Shown piece by piece: positions 33,555 through 45,089 of a DNA stretch of 64,000 bases. Numbering within the stretch: the stretch's first letter is position 1; each line of letters opens with the position of its first letter. Location: assembly GCA_016617855.1 (NCBI GenBank), contig JAECUM010004914.1, positions 1 to 64,000 on the forward strand. The letters are read 5' to 3'. The notes beneath the pieces are model-generated. The model did no database searches. It saw nothing but the letters and a program-made list of their open reading frames with translations, and had not been told where the DNA came from. Origin of the DNA: Megalonaias nervosa. Taxonomy: Eukaryota; Mollusca; Bivalvia; Unionida; Unionidae. The position numbers and the translations under genes are program-made.

Positions 33555-33895
33555 TTATCTTAGGTATTGATGAAAGAACCTTTTATTCCCTTTGTTTTGG
33601 TGTACGATTGATGGGAGTAATTCAGCTTGGCCTTGCTTCGGATGTACACATACACAAAAAACTGCCAGCTCAGCTTGGTCATTATCTCTTCTTGGACTTC
33701 AGAGGTAAATTGTAAAAGAAGAGCCGATAATTGTTTTACATTTTATATATTTGGTAATTCATTCATTGCACTTTCAGAAGCTGGTATTTTCTAGTCCGGT
33801 AAAGTTCATTTTCTGTTTTAAAAAACTGCTACAGTGTACTTCAGACTAATGGAGGCTGATTTTTCGAGCACCTGGAGCTGTCACAGCTTAGATCC
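33555..33895 (+). repeat. Diverged direct duplication, copy 2
   Basis: Partner of 31,125-31,530 in the same orientation. M44-like minisatellite units follow it at 34,040-34,145, whereas copy 1 is preceded by them. Confidence 0.7.
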
Positions 33896-34039
33896 TGTAC
33901 TATTTCCAAAATAAATTAGCCAACAAAGTTTAGTACAGTACATGAAAGTATCTTAGATTTATGCCAATAATGTTGCAAATGTAAATAGCTTCACCATACA
34001 CCTGTCACTCTCTCAAACGTTCGTAATATTTAGGGAGTG

Positions 34040-34145
34040 CCCCCTAATACGTGAAATACATATGACCGCGTTAATATTTTGCTAATGCGTGAAATACTTG
34101 TAATGGTGTTTTTGTTTTTCTAAGGGGTGAAACCTATGGAATTGC
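34040..34145. repeat. Minisatellite M44, third locus
   Basis: About two to three diverged units ('gcgtgaaatacttgtaatgg'). Confidence 0.6.
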
Positions 34146-34149
34146 CTTT

Positions 34150-35010
34150 ATATTGATTTAGATTGTTGCTTTAAAAAAAAAGAGTGTTCCACGCGCACGT
34201 ATGAATAAATAAAAAGCACACGTCAACTTGAAACTTTAAGTGGGAATAGCATAATGTGCATTTAACAACACTGCATTCATAACTTAAAGTTAATTTAATG
34301 TTAATTTAATGTTAATTTAAAGTTATTATATATTTCATAATAATGTACTGAAAATTATCAATGTAAGAAACACTGATATCGCTACAGTGGCAATAAAAGT
34401 TGTATCGTAAATGTGGGATATCATCTCTGGAACTATTCCAAAGAAGCAGGTCATGAAACGGAGCTTATTTACAACATCAGTCACACACATTGTCATTGAC
34501 TGAATTTGCAGGACCTGGTTGCATTTCTTTAATGCCACACATATTCGCCACACTCTATGATAAATGGCAAAAGTTTTGAGGACAAAGAATCAATCAATTA
34601 ATCAATCACTGCCGAAACCTGTCACAAAGAATCAGTCAATTAATCAATCAATCACTGCCAAAAACTGTCGCCTTCATGGATTTTTAATTCTACGCCAATG
34701 CGGTTAGCTGTATTACCATATCGATAAAACTAAGTTCCAAAATTTTGCAGTAATTTATTAAACTAGCTCTTTACAAATTAATTTGCTAAAAATAATGCTT
34801 AAAATAAGATTTTGTTTTCTCATTAACACATTCCTTGTGCGGATTGATCAATTAATATTATCTTCTTGGGGTAGAATCGTTGAAGAGCGATCGAGCCAAA
34901 CATACCACAGAGCGTAACAACTTTAAACTTAAGATTTGAGTGATTTACCTAGATGGATTTTGCTTTTTGTTTCTTTTGATCTCTGTATTCAAATGTAAAT
35001 TAAGTGACCT
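34150..35010. other. Unassigned stretch
   Basis: Contains short repeats only: 'gttaatttaat' near 34,290-34,325 and 'caatcaattaatcaatcact' twice near 34,590-34,660. Confidence 0.45.
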
Positions 35011-35014
35011 TTGT

Positions 35015-36330
35015 TACGCGTCTATGCTCGTACAAAATGTAACAAGAAAAGAGTGAAAATGAAAAGTTTTGTAAAATTTAACAAATAATTTATTTCCCTA
35101 GAAAACCAAGGTAAAAATGAGAAAAAGAACTTACGGTTTACGAATCAAATCCAAAATTAATCCAAGAATTAAAAAATATAAGTCCTATTATTAAAAATGT
35201 CCTAAATGAATCTGAGTTCGAGTCCCGATGAAATTAAAAATGGAGGCAATGACGTCTGTTGCAACCTTCAAAGTGTTGTTGTGTCAACAGTTCCTTTGTT
35301 GAATCACAGAAAATAATATTCCAGTTTAGAATTCCTAATAATTTTCAATAAATGTCTTCGTCCAAGAATCTATTTAGGAGCACTTGTATTCCAGGAAAAT
35401 AATCACTTTAAATTTAATAAAATAAAAATTCAGCTCAAACTGGTCACAACAAAACCCCTTTGAGCTTCAAAGGTTTAAAGCACAACAACTGGCAAATTGT
35501 TATGATAACATGAGTACTCCACGTATGGCCCTGATTCCACTAAGTGAATCTTACTTTTAGAATGAATAAAATTTTTATATAAAGTTGTTTACTCAAAACT
35601 GACACTGGTTCTGAATGAAGGTCAGCAAACAGATACAGTGTTTCTACTACTGGCTGTTTATCAAGTCAAACAGAACTGAATTGAATTTCTAAAACAAAAT
35701 CCAGTTAGACAAAATTATCATTACAAATAACATGTAAGGGAATAAAATAAAATAAAAAATTTAAACTAACAAACAAATAATTAAATTACATATATATAAC
35801 ACCTTAACCAGCTTGCAGTATTCTTTAAGTGACACTGCACCCATATTTCGATGGTCTTTTTATTTGGTTTGGCAACCAACGTTCATTTATCCTTGTTGTT
35901 ATGACTCTAAGTCTTAAAAGATATTTAACATAAAGAATGGAAACCAGTAAGTTGAGTACAATCAATAAATAATTTATTTCCCTAGAATACAAATGTCTTG
36001 AAAAGACATTTACGATATTGTGGATCATATTCCAATAAACCTAAATGTCCTATCACAAATCCAAAAGTATAGAATGTTCCGAATGATTTCCAATAGTCTT
36101 GAATTTCATGATGTACCAATATTCTTGAATGTGATGATATACCAATGATGCAATCCTGAACATCTTTGAATAAGTTCACAAAAAATCCCAATATAATGTT
36201 AATCCTGTCTATGAGCACTTTGTAATTACAATGAATGATTTAAATAAATAAGTATTCCAGAATTACCTCTGGATGCAACTATATACTCTGATAACGAATG
36301 GATTCAAGAGATAATAATAATTATTTATTT
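35015..36330 (-). repeat. Dispersed repeat family D, inverted dimeric copy
   Basis: Reverse complement of the dimer at 16.4-17.6 kb. Read on the minus strand, the first unit lies at about 36,330-35,950 with 'ctagggaaataaattattt'. The spacer contains 'aattcagttctgtttgac' and 'gaccagtttgagctgaattt'. The second unit has 'ccgtaagttc' (about 35,135), 'ctagggaaataaattattt', 'ttttacaaaacttttcat' and ends 'cgtaacaa' near 35,015. Sharing of the spacer shows that the dimer, not just the unit, was the thing duplicated. Confidence 0.7.
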
Positions 36331-36542
36331 ATCAAACCTCCTACTTATACAAATTTCACTTGACCTAAGACGCAGTAGAATGTTCTGAAATTCTAACTGA
36401 AAATCCATTTACTAGTTAACAAAGTTTGGCCTTGAACTTAAATTTACAGCAAATATCTTGTTTACTACTTATAATCATGTCGAATGTCAGGTAGGCAAAA
36501 TTTCCATCAAGAATCCTAAATCACGGATAGAAATTAAGCCCG

Positions 36543-36660
<118 letters not shown>

Positions 36661-36889
36661 GACTAAAAGTTTACATTCTCTATCTACAATGCTGTAATTA
36701 CTGTGTTTAAAAAAGTATTTCATTTTTATTTTTCGTATTCGTTATTTAGATGTAAGAAAATTTCCTAAGAATTAGATTTCAGGTATTGCAGTTGATTTAA
36801 AAATTTCACCCAAAAGTAAAAATCATTAGTTGCATCGAAATGTCAAAAGAAAAAGACAAAATGTGGCATTGTAATAAGATCTCGGTTCA

Positions 36890-37880
36890 GTACAAAAAAG
36901 GAGACAACAGTTATAACATTGGTAATCTGCGTTGGCAAAATATTTGAAAGATGTATTTTAAAATATAAATGTAATTATCGCACTTTTAAAAATTTATCAG
37001 CCATTTACAATCTGGATTAATGCTGACATATTCGGAGGTTTTACAATTTTATCCTCGTTATAAATACATTTAGCACGATTATTTATGAAAGTAAAAACAG
37101 TGATATTCTCTGACGTAAACGAAACTTTCGACAAAGTTTGGAAAAGAGGATTAATTCATAAACTTGGAACTATTGAAATCGGTATATATTTCGGATTAGT
37201 GTCAGAATTATCTTAATAAGATGGTTCAAGCTATTCTTACACAAGGTTTTGGCTCCAAACGACACTATATAAGATCCGCTGTTCGACTGGTGTTCTTAAT
37301 GATGCTAATGGTGTTGTTGCTGATAATCAATCCTGTAGAAGATTGTTGGCTGATGGTATTTCATTATAAGTCATTATTCAGGATCCGGCCTTGGCTGCTG
37401 GCGTCTTTAATGAAAATAATCATACAGTTCAAAACAAGGGCAGATCAACAGCTTACCATTTTTAATCCTAACATAACTGAATCATTGATCATATAAAGAA
37501 AATCTCGTCATGCATACCACCCTTCACGTTTAATGAGAAAATACAGTTATAAATTCTGTAAATTCTCAAAAAAATTTAGGTTGAAGAATTGATGAAACTC
37601 TTTGTACACGCATATGCGGGAAATAATCTCAAAGGCGTTTAAAATAATCGATATACTACGAAGTTTGAAATTCAAATTCTGTAAGAAATCATGAAATGTT
37701 ATCTGTTTCTTTTTCGTAAGATCGCATTTAGAAAATGGTGATATGATTTGGGAAAACTTGTAATAGATCAAACTGAAAACAGGCGAATGTCGACTAGGTT
37801 TTGTGTCAGGTGCTATACAATCTGCAACATATATAGATCTCTTAGACGAAACGAAATTGGAGAAATTATAAGTTAGATGA
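36890..37880 (+). pseudogene. Non-LTR retrotransposon (CR1/Jockey-like) reverse transcriptase relic
   Basis: A LINE ORF2 reverse transcriptase copies element RNA at the target site. Forward-strand blocks in correct order, across stops and frameshifts, are: 'KKGDNS', 'VGKIFERCILKYKCNY', 'SDVNETFDKVWKRGLIHKL' (the usual FFD.SKAFD.VWH..L..KL block), 'CRRLLADGISL' (the FADD box, its second catalytic Asp now Gly), 'QDPALAAGVFNENN', 'FNPNITESLII', 'ISKAFKIIDILRSLKFKF', and 'RSHLENGDMIWEN'. The last blocks are the C-terminal region after the polymerase. The AGVPQGS box is not recognisable. The endonuclease and 3' tail are not visible. The gene is clearly dead. The clade is an informed guess. Confidence 0.8.
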
Positions 37881-38124
37881 CACGAAAAAAATTAGATTAC
37901 TTTTCTTAAAATACATCTTTTGCTTCCGCTGGTTTCCAGTGGTCTTTGGTTCCAGCTAGTGTCTAGTGGGTAGGTAATATGCAACTTTGCGACGCATAAA
38001 ATCTACAAATTTTATGAGGCTTTATTTCTTACCAAACTATATCACCGAAATATATCCACTTGAAATTAAGAAAACCCTTTCATATACTCTTTCACATCAG
38101 ATATGAATGGGGATTTAGAAAGTG

Positions 38125-38310
38125 CATGCGTATTATTACCGCGGTGAAAACGTCCAAGTGAATTACTACTGCGGTGAAAGAGGTCGAAGCGTATTACTGC
38201 CGCAGTGAAAAAATTCCAAGCGTATTACTACCGCTGTGGAAAAAAGTCCAAGTGAATTATTACCCAGGTGAAAACGTCCAAGGGAATTACTGCCACAATG
38301 AAAGAAGTTC
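38125..38310. repeat. About 37-bp minisatellite, about 5 copies
   Basis: Units of 'gtccaagtgaattactac' plus 'tgcggtgaaaac', diverged. Confidence 0.8.
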
Positions 38311-38704
38311 CCGCTTTCTATACTTGATTAACGCACACCGCTTCAAAAATCATTTGCCGCTGGACGACACATATTCGTGTGGTATGCAAGAAATAATTCG
38401 TGTGGTATGCGAAAAACTGCCAAACACTTTTTAGTCCTAAATTCAACATTTTACGAAATCTTACAATAGGAGCTTAACCTCAACGTTGATATATCTTGAT
38501 TACTAATGGGAAATTAACTGATATAGGTTGATATATCTTCATTACTAATGATATATTTCATTACTAATGGGAAATTAACTGATATAGATTCAGGAAAATA
38601 AGGAGATATTGATGTAGTCCCTATATTAGAAACTGCTTCCAACAGATTCGTCTATAAATATTTATGACCAATACTTTTGTGACTAATAATACTCTAAATG
38701 GTTC

Positions 38705-39115
38705 TTTATATCAGGATATATTTTGTATTCTCCATTCTGTATGTCAGGATATATTTTGTATTCTCCATTCTGTATGTCAGGATATATGTTGTATTCTCCA
38801 TTCTGTATTATTAGATTACCATATTTTGTATTCTCCATTCTGTATTATTAGATTACCATATTTTGTATTCTCCATTCTGTATATCAGGATACCATATTTT
38901 GTATTCTCCATTCTGTATATCAGGATACCATATTTTGTATTCTCCATTCTGTATATCAGGATACCATATTTTGTATTCTATATTCTGTATTATTAGATAC
39001 CATATTTTGTATTCTCCATTCTGTATTATTATATACCATATTTTGTGTTCTCCATTCTGTATTATTATATACCATATTTTGTTCTCTCCATTCTGTATTA
39101 TTAGATACTTGATTT
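38705..39115. repeat. 33-36 bp minisatellite, about 12 copies
   Basis: Core 'tattttgtattctccattct' followed by 'gtatatcaggatacca', 'gtattattagataccata' or 'gtatgtcaggatata'. Units are grouped by variant, which indicates sequential local duplication. The last degenerate unit forms the left arm of the palindrome at 39,101-39,196. Confidence 0.95.
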
Positions 39116-39196
39116 TAGATTCCTAAATCTGTACTATTAAGCACAATTAAATGTGTCTAATAGTACAGAATCGGGAATCCAAAATCAAGTATCTAA
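39101..39196. repeat. 96-bp near-perfect palindrome (hairpin)
   Basis: Left arm 39,101-39,145 and right arm 39,152-39,196, each 45 nt, with a 6-nt loop 'attaaa'. The outer 16 bp (TTAGATACTTGATTTT) and the 'CTGTACTATTA' block pair exactly; mismatches are few (about five to seven). The left arm is contiguous with the minisatellite at 38.7-39.1 kb. Confidence 0.95.
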
Positions 39197-39199
39197 ACA

Positions 39200-40557
39200 T
39201 TGGTAAATGGGGTAAACTATCCAGTCTATTCTATCAAATACTTTTTTTTTTCTTTTTTTTTTTTTTACGAGACCAATACTAACACATATATGAATGAATA
39301 GTACAGGATCAATCTGATCACTGGTGGGAGACCAAACCTCCTTTATTATGAATTTATTAATAATTCGATAGGAACAGAACGCATATAAATGGAAACTCTA
39401 AAAGACCTTTATATACCAGAGCAATGGTCAGTACTATATCATCTAAGGGAATATTTTACCATTGTTTAAAATAAAAACTCAAGATGGAAAACAATTTATT
39501 ACTGTTAGCTGTATTTACCATTGATAAAGACCAGGATTTATTACTGTTACCATTCTTTGTTCATTTGTCCCAAATCTCTCAAAGAAAGAAGTAACTTTCT
39601 AAAACGATTTTATAACCGTAAACCCTCTGTTGCAAATATAAGCATTATTTGCCACTTATAATCACAAATTTAAAAAAAAAATCTTGCCAGATTTGTAATT
39701 TTAATCATGCAGTTTTTGTTATTTGTGGAAGTTAAATTTCTTGTACCTCATAATAATATGCTATTTTTTTCTCTTTTAAATTTTTTTACACATCAGGTTA
39801 GTCACTGTATTCTGTCCTAAACTTTAATGTTCATGTATCCAAATATTCTCAAATTTCTTCAGACTAGTTATTATTGCTATGATCGTAAACGTCGATCAGT
39901 GACGTGATCTGTATCACTATAGGTTAGTGACGTCACCTTATAACATTTTAGTATGTTTGGCATGAGATTTACTTTCATTAATAAAAGCTTTGATTTTGTT
40001 CAGTTCAGTAAGAAAAGATGCATTCTGAATTATGATTTTTCCTTCTTTCTTTGTTTATTACATCTATGCCTGCCAATGCAAAACCAGGCATTTCAAAAAG
40101 TACCGGTATTATTTATTCTGGAGAGAGTTCTACGTAACAGTATTGCTTGTTACTCAATCCTGTGTGATGTATTGTCCATGAATAGATGGAGGATGATGCC
40201 CAATAAAATATTGTCTGTACCAATTAGCACCATTTCACCTTTTCACAAGCCAACTCGATAAATTAGCATGGGGACAAATTCTGTAGCCATGGATTAATCA
40301 GAATTTATGTCAACACTTCAAAAACAAAATTTAACAAACAACAATTATACACAACCTGTTTTAGAACAGCTCTGCTGATGCGATTTTGTTTTCACATGTG
40401 TAAATAAAGATTTTGCATAAATACATTATGGACGTTGATCCACGAAAAATCTGAACCGTATCTTTATAACACTTTAAGAACAAGGTAAATGCTACAAAAA
40501 TAATCACAGTGGAGATTACAGACCTTAAAGACTTGTAATGAATTTGCTGAGAGTGCG

Positions 40558-40560
<3 letters not shown>
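39200..40560. other. Unassigned stretch
   Basis: Contains a T-rich tract (39,241-39,266). Forward open frame 39,953-40,261 (102 codons, in-frame ATG near its start) is hydrophobic and unrecognised. Nothing else. Confidence 0.4.

Positions 40561-40562
<2 letters not shown>

Positions 40563-40624
<62 letters not shown>
40563..40624. repeat. (CA)n microsatellite
   Basis: 62 bp of pure CA/AC. Confidence 0.98.
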
Positions 40625-40629
<5 letters not shown>

Positions 40630-42560
40630 TTTGATGTCCATTGATTGGCCAAAGTTCGCTCTAGCTATTTCACATTAAATGTCGTTTCCATCCCCCAGGG
40701 ATTAAATAAATATATATTAGCAACATGGCACAATACATTCGCGTAAGTTCGGATGAACTTCACTTTCCAATCTACAGAATGACCGACGGTTTTTAAGCTG
40801 GCAAGGTGGGTTACTTTTAGACCGTGTTAGGATCCTTAGCTGGCCGTGAATCACATCCAAGAGGTGCCCGAAAATTAGTCCGTTCCTGGCTATCCAATGG
40901 CCAACTTAATATGTAATGTTAAACGAGAACTCCAAGGGCAGACCCAATGATATTTAAAATTGCTAGTGTTAGAAAAGGGCACCAGACATAAAACGTGGTG
41001 ACCATTTGGAAGAAACAGAGGCTGGAGTACATAATTAAAATACGTCATCTTTGGACAGTTATTTTTTGTCTTTTCTGATTTGGTCCACTTCAGATACGCC
41101 TCTGTTGAACCCACCACATATTGCATGAAATAACTTGACACACAGTTTCGTCAGTATGTTAGACGCCACGGCAAACTGCCATTTCAGGCAATTAAATACC
41201 ATAGTTGTATATATTTGTGACAGGGCCGCTAACTTAACAGAAATTGTAACAAAAACGGATTAGAATTTATGCTTGTCCTGGAGTGTGTTTCGTATGAACT
41301 ATAAACGACATATTGCAATCCTACCATGGAAGAGATGGATTGAAAGACAAAGAGAGTGAAAATCTATTAGTCATGGTTGCCAATTTATAATTTTTGCTGT
41401 TTTCGTATTAAACAAAGACAGATATAGACGTTTCTTATAATTACTCTACAATAGCTTTGGCAGGATGATCGCGTCCTTTCATCTGCTAATTGTTTACGAG
41501 CGAGGGTCGGTACTTATCACTGACTTGTAACGCATGAAAAGATAACCAAGGATACGAAAGGCCAACAACCTGGATAAGGACTTACAAGTCCATTAATTTA
41601 GGAAACAATTTTCATTTCCGTTCATCCTGAAATACAACAGGCCTCACGCATTATAGTGAGTCCAAACCACATTGTTATGGAATCTATGTGGCAAATGTGC
41701 CAAGTTAAAGAATAGCCAACAACGCGATAAGAGTTTGGTTTATAGATCGAATAAACTATGCTGTGATCGAGAATGGATATGGCGGTCGTTGTTGCAAACT
41801 AATGTCTCGAATGAAGCGGTTTTCTCACAAGTTAACTTTAATGAGAATAACAGAGATTTTCTCAAAACTTTCATTTGAGCCACCGGTTGTAGGCCTCTGA
41901 TAATTGAGTTGTTTATTGTGTAATATGTCATCCAGACTCGATCAGTAATCGATGTTGGAGTCTTTTGGGGTCAAAACAGTTCATATTGAATTTGCCAAGG
42001 AAGCCTTTTATAAAACCATTTGTATGCATTTTTTCCTTGGCTGTTCTGGATCGCATATATTTTCAAAAGCTTGTTTGGATAACACGAATTTCCCAAGGCT
42101 GCTCTGGACAATAATTATTATGATTTTTTCCAACCAGGAAAATGTTCCACTTGATTTGACTTATTTGTAAGAATTTGCAACAATGAGGATAACCCTGTGT
42201 CATCTGCTGCATTTAAGTTATGACTTGTAACCTTTGACTAACGAAAATAACATAATCCCGTAACTGAAAATCAATGATATTTGAAATTTAGTTATTTCCC
42301 ATGACAGAAGAAATGCTCTCATTAAAAAGGATACAATTTGTTCATATTTCTCTCAACATTAGAAAACTATAACCTTCACCTATAGTTCCTCTGTCGTCAA
42401 GAGTTTACACGACTTTCAAGAGTCAATGGTGAATAGTCAGGTACTGAAAACATAGTAATGAGAAAACAGAAAGGAGAAACGATATAATTGCAAACGTTAC
42501 AAATTAGTTCTCATCATTTGGCGAGAACATTAGCAGCGGTGAATATCCCCTGCTCCGTCA
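40630..42560. other. Unassigned stretch
   Basis: No gene is recognised. Two imperfect copies of 'ccaaggctgctctggat' lie near 42,035-42,110. Confidence 0.45.
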
Positions 42561-42564
42561 GTTT

Positions 42565-42725
42565 GACAGATACTGTACATTTTGTGTACGAATGACAGAT
42601 ACTGTACATGTTGTGTACGAATGACAGATACTATACATTTTGTGTACGAATGACAGATACTGTACATTTTGTGTACAAATGACAGATACTGTAAACTTTG
42701 TGGACGAATTAGGTACTGTTAAATA
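42565..42725. repeat. 29-bp minisatellite, about 5 copies
   Basis: Unit 'tgacagatactgtacatttt' plus 'gtgtacgaa'. Confidence 0.95.
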
Positions 42726-43084
42726 AAGTTCTTTCCATTTTCTGCATCTCATGTCAATGAGTCACTCATCAAAATTTCTATTATTTGGCAGGCAACCCGA
42801 TCATCGTATATTTTACAGCCGAAAAACACTACGTCTTATAACGTTATTACTAGAGCATAGGCAATAAAACTTAATCTCACCAAGGATCAGTTTTGTGGGA
42901 GCTCGAAGTGTAATCATTGTCATAAATTTTATTCTTGTTTGAATGGAGGAAAAAGACATGAGTTGCTTTGAATAATCAAACTTTTGCGTTCGATTACGCT
43001 GTGTGAGATTTAATGGAAATGAATAGTCTGACCTATCAATCAAGCTAGGCGATGTGAGACTCAGCAAGTACTTGGTGAGATTTG

Positions 43085-43420
43085 TCATACATATCATAAG
43101 CGGTATGAGTCCTCATTAAGTGCTTTGGCGTGGTATATGTAATACACACTATATGCGGTACGGGTCCCCATCAAGTACTTTGGCTTGGTATGTGTAATAC
43201 ACACTATAGGCAGTACGAGTCCCCATTAGGTTCTTTGGCGTGGTAAATGTAATGCACACCATTTGCAGTATGAGTTGTCGCCAGGTTATTTTGCGTGGTA
43301 TATGAAATACACACCATGGGCTGTACGAGTCCTCATCAAAATACTTTGACGTGTTATGTATAATATAAACCATAGGCGATATGAGTCCTCATCATATATG
43401 TTGGTGTGGTATATGGGCCT
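43085..43420. repeat. About 57-bp minisatellite, about 6 copies
   Basis: Unit contains 'gcggtatgagtcctcatcaa', 'tactttggcgtggtatatg' and 'taatacacac'. Copies are moderately diverged. Confidence 0.9.
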
Positions 43421-43514
43421 GTCATATATACCAATATACAACTCTCAATGACATTATCAATATAGAGTCTGAGCTTGATAAGTAATATTTCCATCTTATA
43501 GGTAATGTTTTTTT

Positions 43515-43815
43515 TTTAAGACGTAAGTCAGAGATTTAACATTGAATCGTCACATAGATAAAACTTTTTGAGACATAAGTCAGATATTTTACCTTGAATA
43601 GTCACACAGATAAAATATTTCTGAGACATAAGTTAGAAATTTGGCTTAGAATCATCATATAGATAAATTTTCAGAGACATAAGTCAGAGATTTGACCTTG
43701 AATCGTCACACAGATCAAATTTTCTGAGGCTTAAGTCCGAAAATTTGACCTTGAATCGTAACACAGATACGACGAAGACATAAGTCAGATATTTGACCTT
43801 GAATTGTCACCTCCA
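43515..43815. repeat. About 57-bp minisatellite, about 5-6 copies
   Basis: Unit contains 'gagacataagtcagagattt', 'gaccttgaatcgtcaca' and 'cagataaaattt'. Unrelated to its neighbours. Confidence 0.9.
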
Positions 43816-43849
43816 TAATGAAGTGACTCTGTTACAAAACATTTAAGAA

Positions 43850-44225
43850 AATGGTTAGACATTATTGATTCTGAAATTGTTAGATATTACTGATTCGAAG
43901 TGGTTAGACATTAATGATTTTGAAATAGACAGACATTGGTGATTTTCAAATCGCTAGACATTAATGATTTTGAAATAGACAGACATTGGTGATTTTCAAA
44001 TCGCTAGACATTAATGATTTTGAAATAGACAGACATTGGTGATTTTCAAATCGCTAGACATTAATGATTTTGAAATAGACAGACATTGGTGATTTTCAAA
44101 TCGCTAGACATTAATGATTTTGAAATAGACAGACATTGGTGATTTTCAAATCGCTAGACATTAATGATTTTGAAATAGACAGACATTGGTGATTTTCAAA
44201 TCGCTAGACATTAATGATTTTCAAA
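43850..44225. repeat. 50-bp minisatellite, about 6.5 near-identical copies
   Basis: Unit 'cattaatgattttgaaatag' plus 'acagacattggtgattttca' plus 'aatcgctaga'. The central copies look identical, so this is the youngest array in the cluster. The left edge holds diverged half-units ('ggttagacattattgattct'). Confidence 0.97.
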
Positions 44226-44364
44226 TGTACGCATAAGAACACTCAGAATTTCATTGTAATGAAAGTGTGTAGTAACTCTTAGCTAATAACCAATTATTCA
44301 GTTCTTTAAACGTAAGGTAAGGATAGATAAAAGTTAGTAGAACAACTGACTATGCTAATATACT

Positions 44365-44960
44365 CAATGTTATTATCTACAGTAAAATGTTACCATAATG
44401 GTACGCAAAGCACACTCAGTGTTATAATCCACGGTAACATGTTACCACAATGATACATTGTAGTACAGAAATGTATGTACCTGTGTACAGAATATTGTTC
44501 ATATGTGTAGTCATTCATGTTAAATATGTATGAATGAGTGTGCGATGATAACTGATTATGTGCATGGTCTTGTTTTGGTTTCTTTGTTTGTTTTTTAACA
44601 TTGCCAATTACAAAAACTGAGGACCACATTGCAGATGGGTCAGTCATGACCAAATATGTTATCCTCGTTAAAGAAAGTTTATTATTATTATTATTATTGT
44701 ACGCAAAACAATGTTATTATCCACAGTAAAATGTTACCACCATGGTACACAAAACACACAATGTTATTATGTACAGGAACAAGTTACCACAATGGTACAC
44801 AAAACACACAATGTTATTATGTACAGTAACAAATTACCACAATGGTACACAAAACACACATTGTTATTATGCACAGTAACAAGTTACCACAATGGTACAC
44901 AGAACACACAATGTTTTTATCTCCAGTAGCGAGTTACCACAATGGTACACAAAACACAGG
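44365..44960. repeat. About 50-bp minisatellite split by unique sequence
   Basis: Two diverged units lie at 44,365-44,470 and about five at 44,708-44,960, built of 'atgttattatgtacagtaac' plus 'aagttaccacaatggtacac' plus 'aaaacacaca'. About 240 bp of unrelated sequence, ending in a (TTA)n tract, separates the blocks. Confidence 0.9.
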
Positions 44961-45035
44961 AAATAAAACTGTTGTAAGATCACAAACCAAGACAATGTCA
45001 CAACGACAAGGAAAGAGATAGCACGTGATTCTGAC

Positions 45036-45038
<3 letters not shown>

Positions 45039-45066
<28 letters not shown>

Positions 45067-45080
45067 CAACACAACAACAA
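45039..45080. repeat. (AAT)n/(AAC)n microsatellite
   Basis: Trinucleotide run changing from AAT to AAC. Confidence 0.95.
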
Positions 45081-45089
45081 CAGACCTAA

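Noticed and set aside
35210..35235. 'gttcgagtccc' resembling a tRNA B box
   Set aside because: It lies inside dispersed repeat family D, where the partner copy reads 'gggacttgaact', and there is no A box or cloverleaf.
38664..39126. Two overlapping forward frames rich in 'ILYSPFCI'
   Set aside because: Frame openness comes from 33-36 bp units lacking stops; pure minisatellite translation.
41672..41878. 68-codon forward frame with Cys residues
   Set aside because: No ATG at its start, no motif, chance length.
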